Below, in pieces: positions 26,760 through 37,349 of a stretch of DNA of 64,000 nucleotides. The notes under the pieces were generated by a model. The model worked only from the letters and a program-made list of their open reading frames with translations, had not been told where the DNA came from and ran no database searches. Origin of the DNA: Halorhabdus amylolytica (GTDB taxonomy: Archaea > Halobacteriota > Halobacteria > Halobacteriales > Haloarculaceae); the NCBI RefSeq assembly GCF_004944975.1, contig NZ_SPQG01000001.1, positions 83,482 through 147,481 on the forward strand. The letters are read 5' to 3'. Both the position numbers and the translations under genes were made by a program. Each line of letters begins with the position of its first letter. Position 1 is the first letter of the stretch.

Positions 26760-27023
26760 ACGTCGGCATACGTTCCTGCGGTGAAAACGTTCATCATTCG
26801 TCGCAGTCCGGAGGATCGACGCCGCGCGATCGCTCACCGGCGCCGATGACCAGTGGAAGGCTGTCAGACGGGGAGCGAAAGAGAGGGCGATGGCTGACGA
26901 TCGGCAGACGTCTAGAGCGCGTCGGGAGTCTGTCCCTGACGTGTGAGTGCGTTTGTCCGGGAGCCGGTCGGTGGCGACGTGGATCGCCGACAGAGTGTGT
27001 CGATCGTGGTAGCGAAGGGGCAA

Positions 27024-27443
27024 TCAGCGGACGACCGTTACCGGCGCAGGTGCGCGACGGAACACCGTTTCGGCGACGTTACCGACGAGGAGTCGATCGA
27101 CGAGTGACCCGCCGTGACTGCCGATGACGACGTGGTCGAACCCCTCCGCCCGGCTGACGATCGCCTTCGCCGGACTCCCCATCCCGACGTCAGTGTCGAT
27201 CTCGTGGTCGTACTCGTTGGCGATCGTATGTGCCTTCTCGAGGACGGCCTCGGCGTGGGATCGTTTCGCTGCCTCGAGGTCGTCCTCGATAGCGATACTC
27301 ATCGCCTTCCCCATCCACGGCGACGGCTCACCGACGACGTGAAAGACAGTTATATCGGCGTCAGGATAGGTATCCAGCGCGTATTCCAGCGCTCGCTCGG
27401 CCATCTCGGAGTCGTCCATCGCAACGAGAACTTGATCGGTCAT
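27024..27443 (-). CDS. Universal stress protein (UspA domain)
   Basis: 139 aa from ATG 27443. It starts TDQVLVAMDDSEMAERALEY and ends with the nucleotide-binding signature VVIGSHGGSLVDRLLVGNVAETVFRRAPAPVTVVR. Similar in length and layout to the USP encoded at 25041-25475. Divergent from the phosphate/anion permease gene over 109 nt. PiT-type transporters and USPs are often neighbours in haloarchaea; a regulatory link is only suggested. Confidence 0.88.
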   Translation of the reverse strand: MTDQVLVAMDDSEMAERALEYALDTYPDADITVFHVVGEPSPWMGKAMSIAIEDDLEAAKRSHAEAVLEKAHTIANEYDHEIDTDVGMGSPAKAIVSRAEGFDHVVIGSHGGSLVDRLLVGNVAETVFRRAPAPVTVVR

Positions 27444-27552
27444 ACTCCTGCTACGGGGACAACAATGATAAATACTGACATGGAAGCCGTCCCAGTCCGA
27501 GACCACGGACAGAATCAGTACATATACAGCGGGTGATCGGGAAATCAAGGAT

Positions 27553-28704
27553 ATGATCAGTCTGTTTCTGTCACTCGGCGTTCTCGTCGCGACGTTCGTC
27601 GGGTTCAACATCGGCGGGTCCTCGACGGGCGTCGCCTGGGGACCGGCCGTCGGGGCGAATCTCGTCAACAAGACGGCCGCCGCCGGACTGATGACGGTCT
27701 TCGTCTTCGTGGGTGGGTGGACGCTCGGTCGAAACGTCATCGACACGCTCGGCGGTGATCTGGTACCACGATTCTCACCCACGGCGATCATCGTCGTTCT
27801 CGGGTTCATCGGGCTGGGGATGCTGGTCGCCAACGTTTACGGCGTCCCAGTGTCCACGTCGATGACTGCCGTCGGGGCCATCTCCGGGTACGGCTTCGCG
27901 ACGAACACGCTCGATCGGGCAGCCCTCGGTGGCATCGTCGTCTGGTGGCTCGTTGCGCCGATCGTCGGCTTCTGGTGTGGGAGCCTCATCGGTCGGTACA
28001 TCTATCCGTATCTCGATTCGCGGGTGTCGATCCCCCAGTCTGACGGGCCGTTGGTGACCTATCGATGGCTGGCGGTCGTTCCCGTCCCTCAACTCGGTCC
28101 GGGAACGACGACCCGGGAACTATACAGCACGGCGCTCGTGTTGCTCATTGCCTGTTACATGTCCTTCAGCGCGGGGGCGAGCAACGTCGCCAACGCCGTC
28201 GCGCCGCTTGTCGGGGGCGGGAGTCTCGACGTCAACGTCGCTATCGCGCTCGGAACGGTCGCCATCGGCATCGGGGCGTTCACTATCGCCCGACGGACGA
28301 TGGAATCAGTGGGTAACGACATCACGGACCTGCCGATGCTAGCGGCAATCGTCGTCATGGTCGTCGCGTCGACGATCACGACCTTCCTCTCGTGGATCGG
28401 CATTCCGATGAGTCTAGCCATGGCAACGATCATGACTATCATTGGCTTGGGATGGGGTCGGGCGACGCGAACGGCAACTGTACCGGAACTGGTTACGGGG
28501 AAAGCCCAAACGCAGATCTCGGTAGACTCCCTCGCGGCCGAGACGTCCGACGGGCCACAGTCGATCGGCGAGGAAGAGCCTGAAAAGATCGAAACGGCCA
28601 CCCAGTTGTTCGATCCGGGAACTGTCGTCCGGTTCGTCTCCTTTTGGATTATCGGTCCCAGCATGGCGACGTTGCTTTCGTTCGCTTTTTTCACCGTCTT
28701 CTGA
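27553..28704 (+). CDS. PiT-family inorganic phosphate (anion) permease
   Basis: 383 aa with about ten helices. It has the PiT duplicated signature: GFNIGGSSTGVAWGPAVGAN in the N-half (about 17-36) and SAGASNVANAVAPLVGGG in the C-half (about 204-221). It imports Pi with Na+ or H+. A hydrophilic loop at about 315-350 (TGKAQTQISVDSLAAE) separates the last helix. The N-half lacks the canonical GANDVANA motif (GGSSTGVA), as do several archaeal members, so the ion could differ. Confidence 0.88.
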   Translation: MISLFLSLGVLVATFVGFNIGGSSTGVAWGPAVGANLVNKTAAAGLMTVFVFVGGWTLGRNVIDTLGGDLVPRFSPTAIIVVLGFIGLGMLVANVYGVPVSTSMTAVGAISGYGFATNTLDRAALGGIVVWWLVAPIVGFWCGSLIGRYIYPYLDSRVSIPQSDGPLVTYRWLAVVPVPQLGPGTTTRELYSTALVLLIACYMSFSAGASNVANAVAPLVGGGSLDVNVAIALGTVAIGIGAFTIARRTMESVGNDITDLPMLAAIVVMVVASTITTFLSWIGIPMSLAMATIMTIIGLGWGRATRTATVPELVTGKAQTQISVDSLAAETSDGPQSIGEEEPEKIETATQLFDPGTVVRFVSFWIIGPSMATLLSFAFFTVF

Positions 28705-28800
28705 AGACCGCCTGTAACATGCCATCCAGAGTCGACAGTTACCACTCGATCGAGTCCCACCACCTAAGCCACTGTAGGCCGTAGGTCGTTCCCCCGAGAG

Positions 28801-29622
28801 ATGACAGTGGGCCAACCTGAAGAGACGACTGCAGAAGAATCGGTCGCGATCGCCCGCGAGGCCGCCGATGTCGGGGCCGAAGTCGCCTGTCGGTACTTCC
28901 GGGAGGGCATCGGCAACGACTTCAAGCGCGATCGAATGGATCCAGTCTCGAAGGCCGATCAGGAGACCCAGGACCGGATCGTCGAGATCTTAGAGGAGCG
29001 TGATCCGGCCGCCGAGATCGTCGGCGAGGAGAACGATGCCGCGAAGACCGTCCCCGAATCCGGCCCGGCCTGGCTCGTCGATCCGATCGACGGCACGAAC
29101 AACTTCGTCCGGGACAACCGTCTCTGGGGAGTCAGCCTCGCCCGGACTGTCGACGGCGAACCGATGGCCGCCGCGACGACACTCCCGGCGATCGGTGACA
29201 CCTACGCGGCTGGCGCGGGCAGGGTCGAACGCAACGGTATCGAGTGTTCGGCTAGCGATCGGACGGATCCGTCGTCGCTGATCGCCGCGCCGATCTTCGG
29301 CCTCAAACAGCGTGATCGGGACGACTACGACGAGGTGACCGGGTACATCCATCACGAACTGGGCGACCTCCGTCGATTGGGCAGTGGCCAGACCTCGCTG
29401 GCGATGGTCGCCTGTGGTGAACTCGACGCGGCGATTTCGACTGTCCACATGACTGCCTGGGACACCGTCGCCGGCGCGCACATGGTCCGGGCCGGGGGCG
29501 GTCGCGTGACCGAACTGGACGGCGATCGCTGGCGTCACGACAGCGACTCGTTGATCGCCACGAACGGCGAGGTTCACGACGAACTCTTGGCTGGGCTCCG
29601 TGACCGTCTCGAACGGCGTTGA
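28801..29622 (+). CDS. Inositol monophosphatase-family phosphatase
   Basis: 273 aa with the Mg-binding motifs of the IMPase/FBPase superfamily: GEEND at 75-79, DPIDGTNNF at 94-102, and WDTVAGAHMVRAGGG (about 220-234). Archaeal members hydrolyse inositol-1-phosphate and often fructose-1,6-bisphosphate or NADP-type substrates; which applies here is not visible. A promoter is likely in the 96-nt gap upstream. Convergent with the TauE gene, 12 nt apart. Confidence 0.9.
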   Translation: MTVGQPEETTAEESVAIAREAADVGAEVACRYFREGIGNDFKRDRMDPVSKADQETQDRIVEILEERDPAAEIVGEENDAAKTVPESGPAWLVDPIDGTNNFVRDNRLWGVSLARTVDGEPMAAATTLPAIGDTYAAGAGRVERNGIECSASDRTDPSSLIAAPIFGLKQRDRDDYDEVTGYIHHELGDLRRLGSGQTSLAMVACGELDAAISTVHMTAWDTVAGAHMVRAGGGRVTELDGDRWRHDSDSLIATNGEVHDELLAGLRDRLERR

Positions 29623-29634
29623 TGCGAGGGCGAG

Positions 29635-30720
29635 TCAGTGTGCGCCGCCACCGTACACGATCGTGCGAACGAGCACGAACAGCCCGACGGCGGCGTAGAC
29701 AACGATCAACAGGACCATCACCGTCGATTCCGGCAGGCGGTTGTTGAGGTAGGCGCCGGCCTGTCCACCGACGACACAGCCCGCGGCGACGAACGACCCC
29801 GTGACGAACGGGACCGACAGCCCACTGGTCAGTGACGGCGCGAAGGTCAACAGGCCAACGTTCGTGACGAGCGCGGCGACGATCGTTGCATGGAGAACCA
29901 GCGCGGCCGTGCCGGTCGACAGCGCCAGCGGGACACGCCGACGGATCGCCAGCATAGTTTGTGTCAACTCACCGATAGCTATCCCGACCAGGCCGGCGAG
30001 GGTCCCGCCCCCGAGTGTGATCAGGACATCGGGAGGTTCCATGTGGAATGCGGTCGTGTCATCGCCGTCGCCCATCAGTGCCCGGCTGTTCGATCGCTCG
30101 GCGGGCGTCTCGGCGGCTCCGCCCATCGTTTCGCTGGGCGGGGTCTCGCTGGCGTCGTGGCGATCCGAGAGCACGCGCGTTCGCGGCTCGTAGTCAGTGT
30201 GTAACACGCTCAACAGCGACAGTTCGGGCTTCTCGGCGACCGCATCGACGATCGAGGGGCCGTGCTCGTGGGCCTCGTAGAGAACCAGCGACAGGGCGAC
30301 CAGGAGGACACCGAACCCAATCATCAGCAGCGTCGAGGGCACGGCATACGAGACCGTCCGGGCGAGGACCGCCGCCGGAATCGTGAGTACGAGTAGCTTG
30401 CCCGCGACGTTGAAGTCGATCTGATGACGATACCAGTAGGCGGCGACCGACGAGGAGTACCCGAACAGTTCGACGTACAGCGCCAGCCCGATCGCGCCGT
30501 TGGTCGCCAGGTCGGGAAAACCCGGCACGAGGACGGGAAACAGGAACAGGAAGGCGGGGACGAACAGCACTGCCGCCTCCATGGCGAAGGTGTTGACGAT
30601 CGTCGCGATGGTGAACCCCAGGAGCACGAGCGTCAGCAGGCCGACCAGGGGGATGGCGGTGCCGAACATCTCAGCCCACAACCCGTGATGGAGGTCGCGG
30701 GCGGTATCCGAGCGACGCAT
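29635..30720 (-). CDS. TauE/SafE-family membrane permease
   Basis: 361 aa with a 4+4 arrangement of helices separated by a long hydrophilic central loop (about 165-230, rich in Glu, Ser and Thr). The second half starts LITLGGGTLAGLVGIAIGE, and GGQAGAYLNNRLPESTVMV near the C-terminus is the family's conserved repeat. These proteins move sulfonates, sulfite or other organic anions. Located 100 nt downstream of the HTH regulator on the same strand. Confidence 0.87.
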   Translation of the reverse strand: MRRSDTARDLHHGLWAEMFGTAIPLVGLLTLVLLGFTIATIVNTFAMEAAVLFVPAFLFLFPVLVPGFPDLATNGAIGLALYVELFGYSSSVAAYWYRHQIDFNVAGKLLVLTIPAAVLARTVSYAVPSTLLMIGFGVLLVALSLVLYEAHEHGPSIVDAVAEKPELSLLSVLHTDYEPRTRVLSDRHDASETPPSETMGGAAETPAERSNSRALMGDGDDTTAFHMEPPDVLITLGGGTLAGLVGIAIGELTQTMLAIRRRVPLALSTGTAALVLHATIVAALVTNVGLLTFAPSLTSGLSVPFVTGSFVAAGCVVGGQAGAYLNNRLPESTVMVLLIVVYAAVGLFVLVRTIVYGGGAH

Positions 30721-30820
30721 CGTCGCCGACGACTGACTGGCACATACTGGGCTTGCCGTGGATCGATCCGGAAAAACGGCGTGTTCTCGACTATCCCTGT
30801 GAGGGGATCACGCGCCGGGT

Positions 30821-31477
30821 TCAGAGTCCTCTGCGGGCGCTGGCGGTCGGCTCGTCCTCGAAAAAGCCCTTGATGATCTTCTCCTCTGCCCGGTGGAGCG
30901 TCTCGCTGCAGGTCGATTTGGCCATGTCCATCGCGTCGGCGAGTTCCGTCAGCGTACACTCCCGGGGCGTGTCGTAGTACCCGCGGTCGATGGCCTCCGT
31001 GACGAGCGCAGTCTGGCGATCGGTCAGGACCTGCTCGGCCTCGACGTGCTGGCGCAACTGCTCGACGGTGAAGGAAATACCCAGCGTCTCGAGTTGATCG
31101 CCCAGTTCCGAGAGCCGGTCCTGGGAAGCGGTCAACTCCCAGCGGGCCTGGCCGTCGCAAATGTCGAAAGGCAGTTCCAGAGGAATGCCGGAACCGACAA
31201 TGGGGAACAGGAGAAGAGGGTCGGTCGTCTCGAACTGGACCAGCGCCGTCTCGTCGTGCCGGCCGAGCACGGCCAGGTCGGTAACGGTCTCCTCGTCGTC
31301 GATGGCCGTCACGACACCCGCCACGTCCGGCCCGTCGACCTCGACCAATCCCACCCCCGACTCCTCGCCCTTCGGGAACGCCGAAAGGACGCGGATCCGC
31401 GAGTCGGGGTGATCCATCGAGAGCGCGCCGATCCAGATCCGTCGCGGGATCGATAACGTCAGCGTGGCGTGTACCAT
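30821..31477 (-). CDS. Bacterio-opsin-activator-type HTH transcriptional regulator
   Basis: 218 aa. The N-terminal ~150 residues form the haloarchaeal sensor-like domain (ATLTLSIPRRIWIGALSM...). The C-terminus holds HTH_10: LTDRQTALVTEAIDRGYYDTP (about 152-172), then CTLTELADAMDMAKSTCSETLHRAEEKI. HTH_10 proteins control stress and metabolic genes in haloarchaea. A target cannot be named; the TauE gene downstream is a candidate by proximity. Confidence 0.88.
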   Translation of the reverse strand: MVHATLTLSIPRRIWIGALSMDHPDSRIRVLSAFPKGEESGVGLVEVDGPDVAGVVTAIDDEETVTDLAVLGRHDETALVQFETTDPLLLFPIVGSGIPLELPFDICDGQARWELTASQDRLSELGDQLETLGISFTVEQLRQHVEAEQVLTDRQTALVTEAIDRGYYDTPRECTLTELADAMDMAKSTCSETLHRAEEKIIKGFFEDEPTASARRGL

Positions 31478-31597
31478 GTAGGGAACCTGTTCGGGCCCCC
31501 GTAGGGTAGTTGTTCCGAATATGTTCGGTCAACCGGCACTCGAGCGAGGAAGGTGTTCGACGATAGATTGACGCGGCCCGGGAGTGGAATTGTGGGT

Positions 31598-32011
31598 ATG
31601 CAAGAGGTCACCGTCACCAGGGACGTCTCGGCCGATCCCGAATCGATTAGGGCAGGATTCGACGACATGGGGGCGTTCATGGCGGCCGCGGGGTTCGACG
31701 AGGTCACAATCACGGGCGACAGCGTGACCGTGGCCCGGAACATCGGTCTCGCCGAACTGGAACTTACCCTCGAGATCGTCGAGAGCGATGCGGACCTGGC
31801 GTACGAACAGGTCGAAGGGATGTTCGACGAGATGTGGACGACCTATCGCGTCGAGGGAGAGAGAAAAGGATCGACGATCACGGCGACGACGCAGTTCGAA
31901 CTCGGCGGGATGATCGGCTCGGCGCTAGATGCGACGTTCATCAAGCGCCAGCGGACGAACGAACTCGAGGATCAACTCGCCTATCTCGATCGGGCAGCCA
32001 CCGCCGAGTGA
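31598..32011 (+). CDS. SRPBCC-like small protein
   Basis: 137 aa from ATG 31598. It starts with a beta strand (QEVTVTRDVSADPESIRAGF) and has alternating strands and a C-terminal helix (IKRQRTNELEDQLAYLDRA), the pattern of START/SRPBCC folds that bind lipids or other hydrophobic ligands. Function unknown. It is divergent from the HTH regulator over 120 nt and convergent with the DUF2391-like gene. Confidence 0.75.
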   Translation: MQEVTVTRDVSADPESIRAGFDDMGAFMAAAGFDEVTITGDSVTVARNIGLAELELTLEIVESDADLAYEQVEGMFDEMWTTYRVEGERKGSTITATTQFELGGMIGSALDATFIKRQRTNELEDQLAYLDRAATAE

Positions 32012-32023
32012 TCGCCCGGCCGG

Positions 32024-32602
32024 TTACGAACCCGGCAGAATATCACCCAGCGCGCCGCCGACCGACATCGGTAGGATTGCCGTTGCGAGTTCACCGACGG
32101 CGACCAGCGGTTCCGAGAACGTGAGCCGGCCCCACATCGTCATCAACACGAGGGCTGTCGCTGACGCGATGAACAACACGCCGGCGAACCGTCGCGGGAT
32201 GAATCCGAGGTACGGATCCGTCACGCGTACGTCCTGGATCTCGGCGACGTAGAGGATCCCGAAGACGAGTGCGAACGTGACTCCCGTTGTCCCGAGCAGG
32301 AAGGGCGGATACGTCGCGAGATACGCCCCGACCTCGCTGGTTCCGCCCTCGACGAACATCGGGATGCCAAAGAGGACACTTCCAAGCAGTGCTTCTGAAG
32401 CGTCCGCCCGGTCGAATCCCGAGATAACGCGCCCGAACGAGCCCTGCTGGCTCACCGACAGGGCGGTCTCCCTGACGGACTCGACACGCTCGCGTTCCTC
32501 GGGAGAATCGACGGTCGCCTCGAGTTCATCGAGTTCCTCCACCAGATCGGCGACGTTCGGTTTTGTAGGCGGTTCCGTGGACTCGGACGGATCGACGGCC
32601 AT
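32024..32602 (-). CDS. DUF2391-like integral membrane protein
   Basis: 192 aa from ATG 32602. Residues 1-60 are acidic and helical (DLVEELDELEATVDSPEERE). Five or so helices follow (LLGSVLFGIPMFVEGG, GTTGVTFALVFGILYVAEIQ, FAGVLFIASATALVLMTMWG). A GTG at 32651-32653 overlaps the upstream gene's stop (GTGA), and a start there would add 17 residues. It resembles the archaeal TIGR02587/DUF2391 family. Probably partners the protein encoded directly upstream. Confidence 0.75.
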   Translation of the reverse strand: MAVDPSESTEPPTKPNVADLVEELDELEATVDSPEERERVESVRETALSVSQQGSFGRVISGFDRADASEALLGSVLFGIPMFVEGGTSEVGAYLATYPPFLLGTTGVTFALVFGILYVAEIQDVRVTDPYLGFIPRRFAGVLFIASATALVLMTMWGRLTFSEPLVAVGELATAILPMSVGGALGDILPGS

Positions 32603-32649
32603 GTGATCGGCTACCACCCGCCCGTACAAGAACGTGACCCGGCGGTACG

Positions 32650-33072
32650 TCACTGGAACACCCGCACGTCGAACCGGCAGAGCAAGACATACGCCGACAG
32701 GTAGGCCACGGTCAGGAGGAGCGCTGCCGGAAGCGGCTCTCCGCCAGCGAAGGAACCGCCTACCGTCGCCAGGGCGAGCAACAACACGGACCCCCAGACG
32801 AGGGCACTCCCGACGGCGAGAAACAGAAATTCCCCCAGATTGCCGAGAGACACGGTTCCGATCATGACGGGATACGTAGCGCCGACCGCCAGCACGACGA
32901 GGACGATCCCGAGCGTCGAATCGGTCAGTGGCGACCCCAGTAGCCGGTTACCGATCGAGAGAACCGGAGCGAGCAGGATCGTCCACCCGAGGATCGCGAA
33001 CGAGACGTCCATCGTCGCCGAGAGCCACGAATCCAACACGCCCGAGGTACCCCGGCTACGTTCGTCGTTCAT
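32650..33072 (-). CDS. Small integral membrane protein paired with the DUF2391-like gene
   Basis: 140 aa from ATG 33072, about four helices (MDVSFAILGWTILLAPVLSI, TLGIVLVVLAVGATYPVMIG, FLFLAVGSALVWGSVLLLAL, LTVAYLSAYVLL). No recognisable motif. Its stop overlaps a GTG that may start the downstream membrane gene, so the two are probably co-translated and may form a complex. Function unknown. Confidence 0.72.
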   Translation of the reverse strand: MNDERSRGTSGVLDSWLSATMDVSFAILGWTILLAPVLSIGNRLLGSPLTDSTLGIVLVVLAVGATYPVMIGTVSLGNLGEFLFLAVGSALVWGSVLLLALATVGGSFAGGEPLPAALLLTVAYLSAYVLLCRFDVRVFQ

Positions 33073-33110
33073 ACAAACTAACACGTCGACGATCGTGAAA
33101 ACTGCTGTGA

Positions 33111-34397
33111 CTACTCCCGTCGAACGTCCGCGCCGATCGACTCCAGCACGTCGAAGAAGTCCGGGAACGACACGTCGACGTGTTCGGCCCCGCCGACGGT
33201 CGTCTCGCCGTCAGCAACCAGGCCAGCGATCACCAGGGACATCACGATCCGGTGGTCCGCACGGCCATCGACGATCGCCCCCGAGAGGTCCGTGTCGCTC
33301 CCGTGGATGGTTAGGGTGTCCTGCTGTTCAGTGAGGTTCGCACCCATCGCGCCCAACTCCTCGGCCATCGCACTGACGCGGTCGGTCTCCTTGTACCGGA
33401 CGTGCTCACAGTCGACGATGCGGGTGTCGCCCTCGGCTATTGCCCCGAGGACCGCGATCGTCGGCAAGAGGTCGGGCGTGTCCGCGACGCTGACCTCGAC
33501 GCCCGTCAGATCGGACTGCCGGACCGTGATCTCGCCCGCGTCGCGATCCCATTCGATATCCGCGCCCATCCGTTCGAGCACTTCGACGATGGCCGAGTCA
33601 CCCTGTGCGCTCGGGTGGGCGCTCGTGACCGTCAGCCCGCCCGGTGCGGCGAGCGCGCCCGCTGCCAGCAGATAAGACATCGAGGAGAAGTCACCGGGGA
33701 CGGCATACTCACCTCCCTCGGGCTCGTAGGTCTGCCGTCCCGGAACTTCGAATCCGTCAGCCGTCGACACGGCCTCGACGCCGAACGCTTCGAGGACTTC
33801 GATCGTGATGTCGACGTACGGAGCGGACTTGAGTTCGGTCTCGAGATCGATTTCGACCCCCTCGTCGGTGATCGCGCCGGCCATGAGCAGGGCGGTGATA
33901 TACTGCGAGGAGACGTCTCCCGGGATCGAAACCGGGCCCCCATCGACTGGACCTTTCACTACCAGCGGGGCCTGACCGTTTCCGCGGGTACTTTCGGCGC
34001 GCCCATCGAGCTGTTCGATCCCGTCGAGCAGCGGCCCCTGGGGGCGCGAGCGGAGGGAGCTGTCGCCCGTGAGCACCGTGATCCCGTCGGCGAGCGCGGC
34101 AGTAGCGGTTACCAGCCGCATCGTCGTCCCGCTGTTCGCACAGTCGACGATGTCCGCTGGCACGTCAGGACGACCGTCGAATCCGGCGACTTCGAGTCGA
34201 TTCTCGCCGCGCTCGACGCTGCCGCCGTAGGCTTCGACGGCGGCCATCGTCGCCTGGGTATCAGCACTGACCAGTGGATCGCGGACCGTCGCGCCGTCGG
34301 CGTACCCCGCGGCGAGGATGGCTCGGTGCGTGTAGCTCTTCGATGGCGGTGCCTGTGCCATCCCCTCGACCGTCGACCGGGTGACGTGGACGTCCAT
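33111..34397 (-). CDS. aroA: 3-phosphoshikimate 1-carboxyvinyltransferase (EPSP synthase)
   Basis: 428 aa from ATG 34397, the family's usual length. Residues include the [15 protein letters not shown] substrate loop (17-31), NSGTTMRL (about 91-98), [11 protein letters not shown] (about 166-176) and [15 protein letters not shown] (about 336-350). It joins shikimate-3-phosphate and PEP in aromatic amino-acid biosynthesis. It stands alone; other aro genes are not in the window. The 198-nt gap to the sensor kinase gene is divergent and contains a TTTTTCTTTC stretch. Confidence 0.95.
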   Translation of the reverse strand: MDVHVTRSTVEGMAQAPPSKSYTHRAILAAGYADGATVRDPLVSADTQATMAAVEAYGGSVERGENRLEVAGFDGRPDVPADIVDCANSGTTMRLVTATAALADGITVLTGDSSLRSRPQGPLLDGIEQLDGRAESTRGNGQAPLVVKGPVDGGPVSIPGDVSSQYITALLMAGAITDEGVEIDLETELKSAPYVDITIEVLEAFGVEAVSTADGFEVPGRQTYEPEGGEYAVPGDFSSMSYLLAAGALAAPGGLTVTSAHPSAQGDSAIVEVLERMGADIEWDRDAGEITVRQSDLTGVEVSVADTPDLLPTIAVLGAIAEGDTRIVDCEHVRYKETDRVSAMAEELGAMGANLTEQQDTLTIHGSDTDLSGAIVDGRADHRIVMSLVIAGLVADGETTVGGAEHVDVSFPDFFDVLESIGADVRRE

Positions 34398-34595
34398 GCG
34401 CGAGTGGTCGGGAGGGGCCGACATGAGGGTTTCGTAACTGTTAGTGAATTCGAACGGTACCGGTGGCGATTCCGATTCGACAGTGACGAGTGACGAACTG
34501 CATCCGCTGTCATGTCGTTCGTTCGGCAGTCCCGTGCCGTCCGTCTTGTGACATGATGCCATACATTTTTCTTTCGAAGCGTTGGATGTCCGGAC

Positions 34596-37319
34596 ATGCG
34601 CGAGTCGATTCGGGTGCTTTACGTCGACGACGACGAGGACGTTCTCGATCTCGTCGCGACGATGCTCGAACGCGAGGACGATCGGCTCAGGGTGGAAACG
34701 GCGAGGGGTGCAAGCGAGGCGATGGACCGGCTGGAGGGGGACGGTTTGGACTGTGTCGTCAGCGACTACGAGATGCCCAGCCGGGACGGACTCGAATTGC
34801 TCGATGCCGTCCGGAGTGAGTATCCGGAGCTGCCGTTCATCCTGTTCACGGGGAAGGGGTCCGAGGAGATCGCCAGCGAGGCCATCTCGGCGGGCGTCAC
34901 CGACTACCTGGAGAAATCAAGGGGATCGGAACAGTATACCGTCCTCCACAATCGGATCGAGAACGCGGTCGAACGGTATCGGGCCAGCGAGCGCGCAGCG
35001 ACCCTCGACCGGATCCGGGGCACCGTCAGGGACGTCAATCAGGTGTTGGTCCGCTCGCGGTCGCGAGCGGATCTCGAACGGCGAGTCTGTGACGTCGTCG
35101 CTGACGGGGAACCGTACGAGTTCGCCTGGATCGGTGAGCGAGATACGGACGAAGGGGTCGTCCGGCCACGAGCGAGCGCCGGACGCGGCGAGGACTATCT
35201 CACGGAGATCACGATCACGCTCGAGGACAGCCCGACTACGGACGGTCCGACCGCACGCGCCTTCCGGGAGAACGACCTCGCCGTGACGGAGTCGATCGCC
35301 GAAGACGAGGCCTTTGCCCCCTGGCGGAAGGCAGCCCTGGAGCGTGGGTTTCGATCGAGTGCGGCCGTTCCGCTGTCCTTCGAGGACGAACAGTATGGCG
35401 TGTTGAACGTCTACTGCACCGAACCGGAGCCGTTCGACGAGACGGAGATGGACTTGCTCCGGGAACTCGGTGGGGATGTCGGGCACGCGCTCCATCGCAT
35501 CGAACAGGAGCGTCAGTATCGACGGCTCTTCGAGGAGTCCATCAACGCGATCGCCGTTCACGAAATCGTGACCGACGAGGACGGCAAACCGGTCGATTAC
35601 GTCTTTCTCGACGTGAACAATGCCTTCGAGAACATGACCGGCCTCGAACGCGACGGCGTTCTCGGCGAGCGTGTCACGGACGTCTTGCCGGACGTCGATC
35701 CGACGTTCATCGAACGATACGGGCGGGTCGTTCTGGAAGACGAACCGGTCCAGTTCGATCACTACGCGGAGTCCCTGGATGCCCACTACGGCATTGCGGC
35801 GTTCCCGCTCGGCAGGGACCGGTTCGTCACGACGTTCAACGACATCACGACGCTGGTCGAACGCGATCGGGAGTTGGCCGAGACCAACACTCTCCTCTCG
35901 GCGCTGCTCGAGAATCTGCCCTTCGGCGTCCTCGTCGAGAACCCCGATAGAGAGATTATGGCCACGAACCCGGCGTTCTGTGAGATATTCGACTTGTCCA
36001 TCGACTGTGAGGAACTGGTTGGCGAGGACTGTGCGGCCGCCGCGGCGGAGGTCAGCGACGATCTCGAGGATCCGGAGCGATTCCTCGAACGTATCGAAGA
36101 GGTGCTCGACCGTGGAGAACCCACGTTGAACGAACAGATCCGGATGACCGACGGTCGGACGTTCTTCCGGAGTTACGTTCCGTTCTCGCTGCCCGAGGGC
36201 GACGGGAACCTCTGGCTGTATCGGGACGTGACCGATCGCATCGAACGCGAACGGGAACTCGAACAGACGAACGAGCAGCTCAAGACGCTCCGCGACCAGC
36301 TCGAACTCGCGCTGGAGACGACCAACGCCTACACGTTCGACTGGTATCCCGAGGACGAGGAGATCCGTCGGTACCCGACCTTCGAGGACGTTTTCGGGAT
36401 TGACTCGGCAGCAGTCAAACCCGTCTTCGACGCATTCATCGAGATCGTCCCGCCGGACCACCGTGACCGCGTCAAAACCGTCATCGAGGGGGCGATCGAG
36501 GACGGGACGTCCTACGATCTCACCTATCCGGTCGAACCGGGTGACGAACGGATCTGGGTCCGCGAGCAGGCCGAGGTCATGCCCGGCGAGGACGCGACCC
36601 GTGTCGTCGGGACAGTCACCGACGTGACCGCGTTGAAGCAGTACGAACGCGAACTCGAACGTCACAACGAACGGCTCGACGAGTTCGCAGAAGTCGTCTC
36701 ACACGACCTCCGGAACCCGTTGAACGTCGCGACCGGACGGGCGACGCTGCTCGACGAGGAGTGCGAGAGCGAACACACCGGGGCGCTACTGGACGCGCTC
36801 GACCGGATGGGGGACATCGTCGATAACACGCTGACGCTCGCTCGGCAGGGCGACGCCGTCGGGGAGACCGAACCCGTTCCGGTGCCGGCTGTCGTCGAGC
36901 AGTGCACGGAGATGATCGACGCCGAGGCCGCGTCGATCGAAACCGCCGACGAGTTCCGGATCCAGGGCGATCCCGACCGGGTGCGCCATATTTTCGAAAA
37001 TCTCCTCGCGAACGCTGTCGATCACGCGTCGGCGGACGCTGTCGACGGTGAAACAGCAGGGACCGACGAGGAGGTCACCGTTCGAGTCGGGCGGATCGAC
37101 GATCGCGGGTTTTACGTCGCCGACGATGGACCAGGAATCCCCGAAGACGAGCGCTCCGACATCTTCGAGCCAGGATACACCACGACGACGGACGGGACCG
37201 GGTTCGGACTGACGATCGTCGAACGGATCGCCGAGGCCCACGACTGGGACGTCTCCGTGACCGAGAGCCGCGAGGGAGGCGCGCACTTCGCGTTCACCGA
37301 TGTCGATGTCGTCACCTGA
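34596..37319 (+). CDS. Hybrid sensor histidine kinase (REC-GAF-PAS-PAS-PAS-HisKA-HATPase)
   Basis: 907 aa soluble hybrid kinase. Residues 6-118 are a receiver domain with the phospho-accepting Asp 57 ([13 protein letters not shown]) and Lys in [10 protein letters not shown]. Residues about 145-300 are a GAF domain, then three PAS-like domains (about 305-415, 430-550 and 560-690). HisKA follows with the H-box SHDLRNPLN (His about 702). The ATP domain has the N-box [19 protein letters not shown] and GTGFGLTIV. It likely senses an intracellular cue. No partner response regulator is adjacent, so the target is unknown. Confidence 0.92.
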   Translation: MRESIRVLYVDDDEDVLDLVATMLEREDDRLRVETARGASEAMDRLEGDGLDCVVSDYEMPSRDGLELLDAVRSEYPELPFILFTGKGSEEIASEAISAGVTDYLEKSRGSEQYTVLHNRIENAVERYRASERAATLDRIRGTVRDVNQVLVRSRSRADLERRVCDVVADGEPYEFAWIGERDTDEGVVRPRASAGRGEDYLTEITITLEDSPTTDGPTARAFRENDLAVTESIAEDEAFAPWRKAALERGFRSSAAVPLSFEDEQYGVLNVYCTEPEPFDETEMDLLRELGGDVGHALHRIEQERQYRRLFEESINAIAVHEIVTDEDGKPVDYVFLDVNNAFENMTGLERDGVLGERVTDVLPDVDPTFIERYGRVVLEDEPVQFDHYAESLDAHYGIAAFPLGRDRFVTTFNDITTLVERDRELAETNTLLSALLENLPFGVLVENPDREIMATNPAFCEIFDLSIDCEELVGEDCAAAAAEVSDDLEDPERFLERIEEVLDRGEPTLNEQIRMTDGRTFFRSYVPFSLPEGDGNLWLYRDVTDRIERERELEQTNEQLKTLRDQLELALETTNAYTFDWYPEDEEIRRYPTFEDVFGIDSAAVKPVFDAFIEIVPPDHRDRVKTVIEGAIEDGTSYDLTYPVEPGDERIWVREQAEVMPGEDATRVVGTVTDVTALKQYERELERHNERLDEFAEVVSHDLRNPLNVATGRATLLDEECESEHTGALLDALDRMGDIVDNTLTLARQGDAVGETEPVPVPAVVEQCTEMIDAEAASIETADEFRIQGDPDRVRHIFENLLANAVDHASADAVDGETAGTDEEVTVRVGRIDDRGFYVADDGPGIPEDERSDIFEPGYTTTTDGTGFGLTIVERIAEAHDWDVSVTESREGGAHFAFTDVDVVT

Positions 37320-37349
37320 GAGTCGGACAGTAGGGGGACTCAGCGTCGA